Below are positions 62,463 to 64,000 of a DNA stretch of 64,000 nucleotides, one piece after another; position 1 is the first letter of the stretch, and each line of letters opens with the position of its first letter. The notes under the pieces are model-generated. The model was not told the origin of the DNA and ran no database searches. It saw nothing but the letters and a program-made list of their open reading frames with translations. Made by a program: the position numbers and the translations under genes. The DNA comes from Chryseobacterium piperi. Lineage in GTDB: Bacteria > Bacteroidota > Bacteroidia > Flavobacteriales > Weeksellaceae. The stretch covers positions 4,030,001 through 4,094,000 of the forward strand of contig NZ_CP023049.2 of assembly GCF_002285635.2 (NCBI RefSeq). Reading direction: 5' to 3'.

Positions 62463-63107
62463 ATGAACACTGATGAATTAATAGTCAAAATTCAAGAGAT
62501 TGACAATATCCTACCTAAAAATTCAAAAGAATGGACAAATTCTATTTGTTATTCATTTTTTATCACTACAATTCAATTTGTAAAAAACTATGTGGGCGAA
62601 AATACTGAATTTTATAAAGCTCTTTATGAGGCAAATAAAAATCAATATACAGATTCTGAAAATAAAAAAGCTTGGATTGCTAAAGAAGTTTTAAAATCTC
62701 TCAAAGATTACTTAAATTTAGATTTAGATCTATTTGCATCAGAAAAATATAATATAAAAATAGATATCATTAGCGATTTTATGAGACAAGCTATAGATTT
62801 AGCAAATGATAAAAAATTTCACCCAGCAGCTTCGGCAATTTTAATGGGAGCATCATTAGAAGAATATTTAAAAGAACTTGCAGAAAAGGAAAAAGTAAAT
62901 TTAGATGGAATAAAAATGACAATTGATCCAATCTCTAAAAAAATATATGAGGAAGAAATCATTAATAAACAAGATCTAAAAGATATTACTTCTTGGGCTG
63001 GAATAAGAAACGAGGCGACTCATGGAAATTTTGACGAAGTTAATGACAGAAAAAGAATATTAAATGCAATTGAAGGTGTAAATCTATTTATGAGAAAATA
63101 TAATTAA
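62463..63107 (+). CDS. HEPN-like protein (Rx4H motif)
   Basis: 214 residues, helical throughout. The C-terminal half has PAASAILMGASLEEYLKEL and, about 50 residues on, SWAGIRNEATHGNFDEV, which contains R182-NEAT-H187. R-x4-H followed by G-N/D is the HEPN signature of RNases common in toxin-antitoxin, Abi and CRISPR-linked systems. The polar N-terminal half (about 1-100) is a separate helical domain that I do not recognise. No MNT-type antitoxin is adjacent. A small ORF follows after 3 bp. The RNase role is inferred from the motif. Confidence 0.7.
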   Translation: MNTDELIVKIQEIDNILPKNSKEWTNSICYSFFITTIQFVKNYVGENTEFYKALYEANKNQYTDSENKKAWIAKEVLKSLKDYLNLDLDLFASEKYNIKIDIISDFMRQAIDLANDKKFHPAASAILMGASLEEYLKELAEKEKVNLDGIKMTIDPISKKIYEEEIINKQDLKDITSWAGIRNEATHGNFDEVNDRKRILNAIEGVNLFMRKYN

Positions 63108-63110
63108 AAA

Positions 63111-63332
63111 ATGAAAACAAAAGAAATTAATATAGGCGACAAAATTTTTCACAAGTCAAATTCAACAATAGTTTGGGTTGTGGAAAGAATTACAGATGAT
63201 GAAGTATCCTGTTCAACAGTTATCAAAGAAACATTAGAACAAAAAAAAGAAACTTTTACAATTACTTCAATTGAAAAATGTTCAGAGCCAACTTTCTACG
63301 TTTCTAAAAGGACAAATAATAATAGATATTAA
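63111..63332 (+). CDS. Small beta-rich protein, YodC/DUF2158-like
   Basis: 73 residues starting 3 bp after the HEPN-like gene, hence likely co-transcribed. The pattern GDKIFHKSNSTIVWVVERI and the following VSCSTV strand resemble YodC/DUF2158-type small SH3-like proteins (GDxVxLKSGxPxMTV...V.C.W). The match is partial. It might be the partner of the HEPN protein, but there is no sequence proof of an antitoxin function. Confidence 0.5.
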   Translation: MKTKEINIGDKIFHKSNSTIVWVVERITDDEVSCSTVIKETLEQKKETFTITSIEKCSEPTFYVSKRTNNNRY

Positions 63333-63523
63333 TACTATAACTAATAAGGTATTGGTAAAATGCAGACTTAATTTTACTTTTTAGGAAATTTTACAGATTT
63401 GCAAGATGAAAAAAGTTTTTGCTCAGTCCAGTTGTTAACTGAATCTTCCTGCTTTGAAAGTCTACACTTCTCCAATCATCATACTTTGTCGATATACAAA
63501 ACAAATCTCAAAAAAAGATATCT

Positions 63524-63754
63524 ATGAAAACACCAATATATGATCTACTTTTGATTGCCAGAAATTTTAATTCAAACAGAGAGATGTTATTACCATTTCT
63601 AATGAGTAATGCATTGAAGCTCAAAGATGATGAAAAAGATTTCATTAAACAAGTATATAAAGATGCATTGAAAGAAAGTGGACTAACTGATGCTCAAAAA
63701 GAAGTAAAAGCAGAGTTATATTATAACGAGAATTTTAGTAATAATCGTCACTAA
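63524..63754 (+). CDS. Hypothetical protein (76 aa)
   Basis: Helical, charged, no membrane segment (IYDLLLIARNFNSNREMLLP, KDDEKDFIKQVYKDALKE, TDAQKEVKAELYYNENF). It follows a 191-bp gap without other ORFs and precedes another 76-residue ORF by 12 bp. Not recognised. Confidence 0.5.
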   Translation: MKTPIYDLLLIARNFNSNREMLLPFLMSNALKLKDDEKDFIKQVYKDALKESGLTDAQKEVKAELYYNENFSNNRH

Positions 63755-63766
63755 TAATATCAAAAA

Positions 63767-63997
63767 ATGATGGAAAATACTCATATTAAGAATGATATAT
63801 TAAAGATTAATATAGATTATTTGATGCAAAGCTTTAATGTTCCTGAAAATGATGCAAGAGTAATTGTTGAGAATTATGAAATTGACTTCTTGACAAAAAA
63901 TTTAGATAGCCATTTGAATACCCCTTTTCAAGTAATCTATGAATATAATGATGGTACTAAATTGTATAATCTTTTGAAAAAAGAAGATAATAAATAA
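63767..63997 (+). CDS. Hypothetical protein (76 aa)
   Basis: An acidic, soluble protein (INIDYLMQSFNVPENDARVI, FQVIYEYNDGTKLYNLLKK) that ends in a stop just inside the window. An ATG-ATG pair at the start leaves a one-codon ambiguity. Co-transcription with the preceding gene is likely. Not recognised. Confidence 0.5.
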   Translation: MMENTHIKNDILKINIDYLMQSFNVPENDARVIVENYEIDFLTKNLDSHLNTPFQVIYEYNDGTKLYNLLKKEDNK

Positions 63998-64000
63998 TCT

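Noticed and set aside
1..64000. Complete tRNA, rRNA or common riboswitch genes
   Set aside because: No cloverleaf, rRNA segment or known aptamer core was recognised on either strand by eye. A covariance scan was not possible.

Overview
The window reads as a chromosome segment of a Flavobacteriales bacterium, most like Chryseobacterium or a close relative (Weeksellaceae). The grounds are several secreted proteins with type IX secretion (T9SS) C-terminal sorting domains, Bacteroidota-type promoter boxes (TAnnTTTG), lipoproteins with a C-K-(N/K)-D start typical of surface lipoproteins in this phylum, a class II HMG-CoA reductase, and a split Rhs/DUF6443 locus. No search was run, so genus-level placement is inference.

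Layout. 1-9584: the end of a P1/S58 peptidase, a radical SAM DNA-repair-type protein, HMG-CoA reductase, small membrane proteins, a ClC channel, and a three-gene exporter operon (ABC protein, HlyD-like adaptor, TolC-like channel) whose ATPase domain has lost most of its catalytic motifs. 9980-29307: mainly housekeeping genes (sucC, MscS channel, peroxiredoxin, ABC-F ATPase, GH25 lysozyme, NDH-2 and trmD, deoC, dusB) and a very large outer-membrane barrel protein. 29449-42950: an accessory block with a T9SS protein followed by a tight operon of a T9SS beta-propeller-like protein, two Rhs polypeptides and a lipoprotein. The second Rhs gene is split by an IS1182-type element, and a 5'-truncated orphan Rhs tail and a MITE lie downstream. 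The block is bracketed by an imperfect direct repeat of about 88 bp that carries the terminator and last codons of the gene at 42947-45766, so the block looks inserted. 42947-52272: a degenerate M1-peptidase/barrel fusion, a fused UMP synthase of eukaryotic type, thioredoxin-like proteins, aroC, a polytopic membrane protein and a glycine-zipper lipoprotein. 53413-57984: a 1523-residue repetitive T9SS adhesin-like protein.

58041-64000 is the most unusual part. A 450-bp gene-free stretch holds about eight stem-loops in series. It is followed by a tRNA-3'-end-like scrap, a remnant of a serine recombinase, and a run of mostly unknown genes that looks like a mobile or defence island. The island contains a GHKL-ATPase fused to a PD-(D/E)XK-like nuclease domain, a gene broken by a frameshift, a HEPN-like (Rx4H) protein, and several small ORFs.

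The best candidates for something undescribed are the GHKL-nuclease gene with its neighbours, the stem-loop array next to it, the direct-repeat-bounded split-Rhs operon, and the exporter with a degenerate ATPase.
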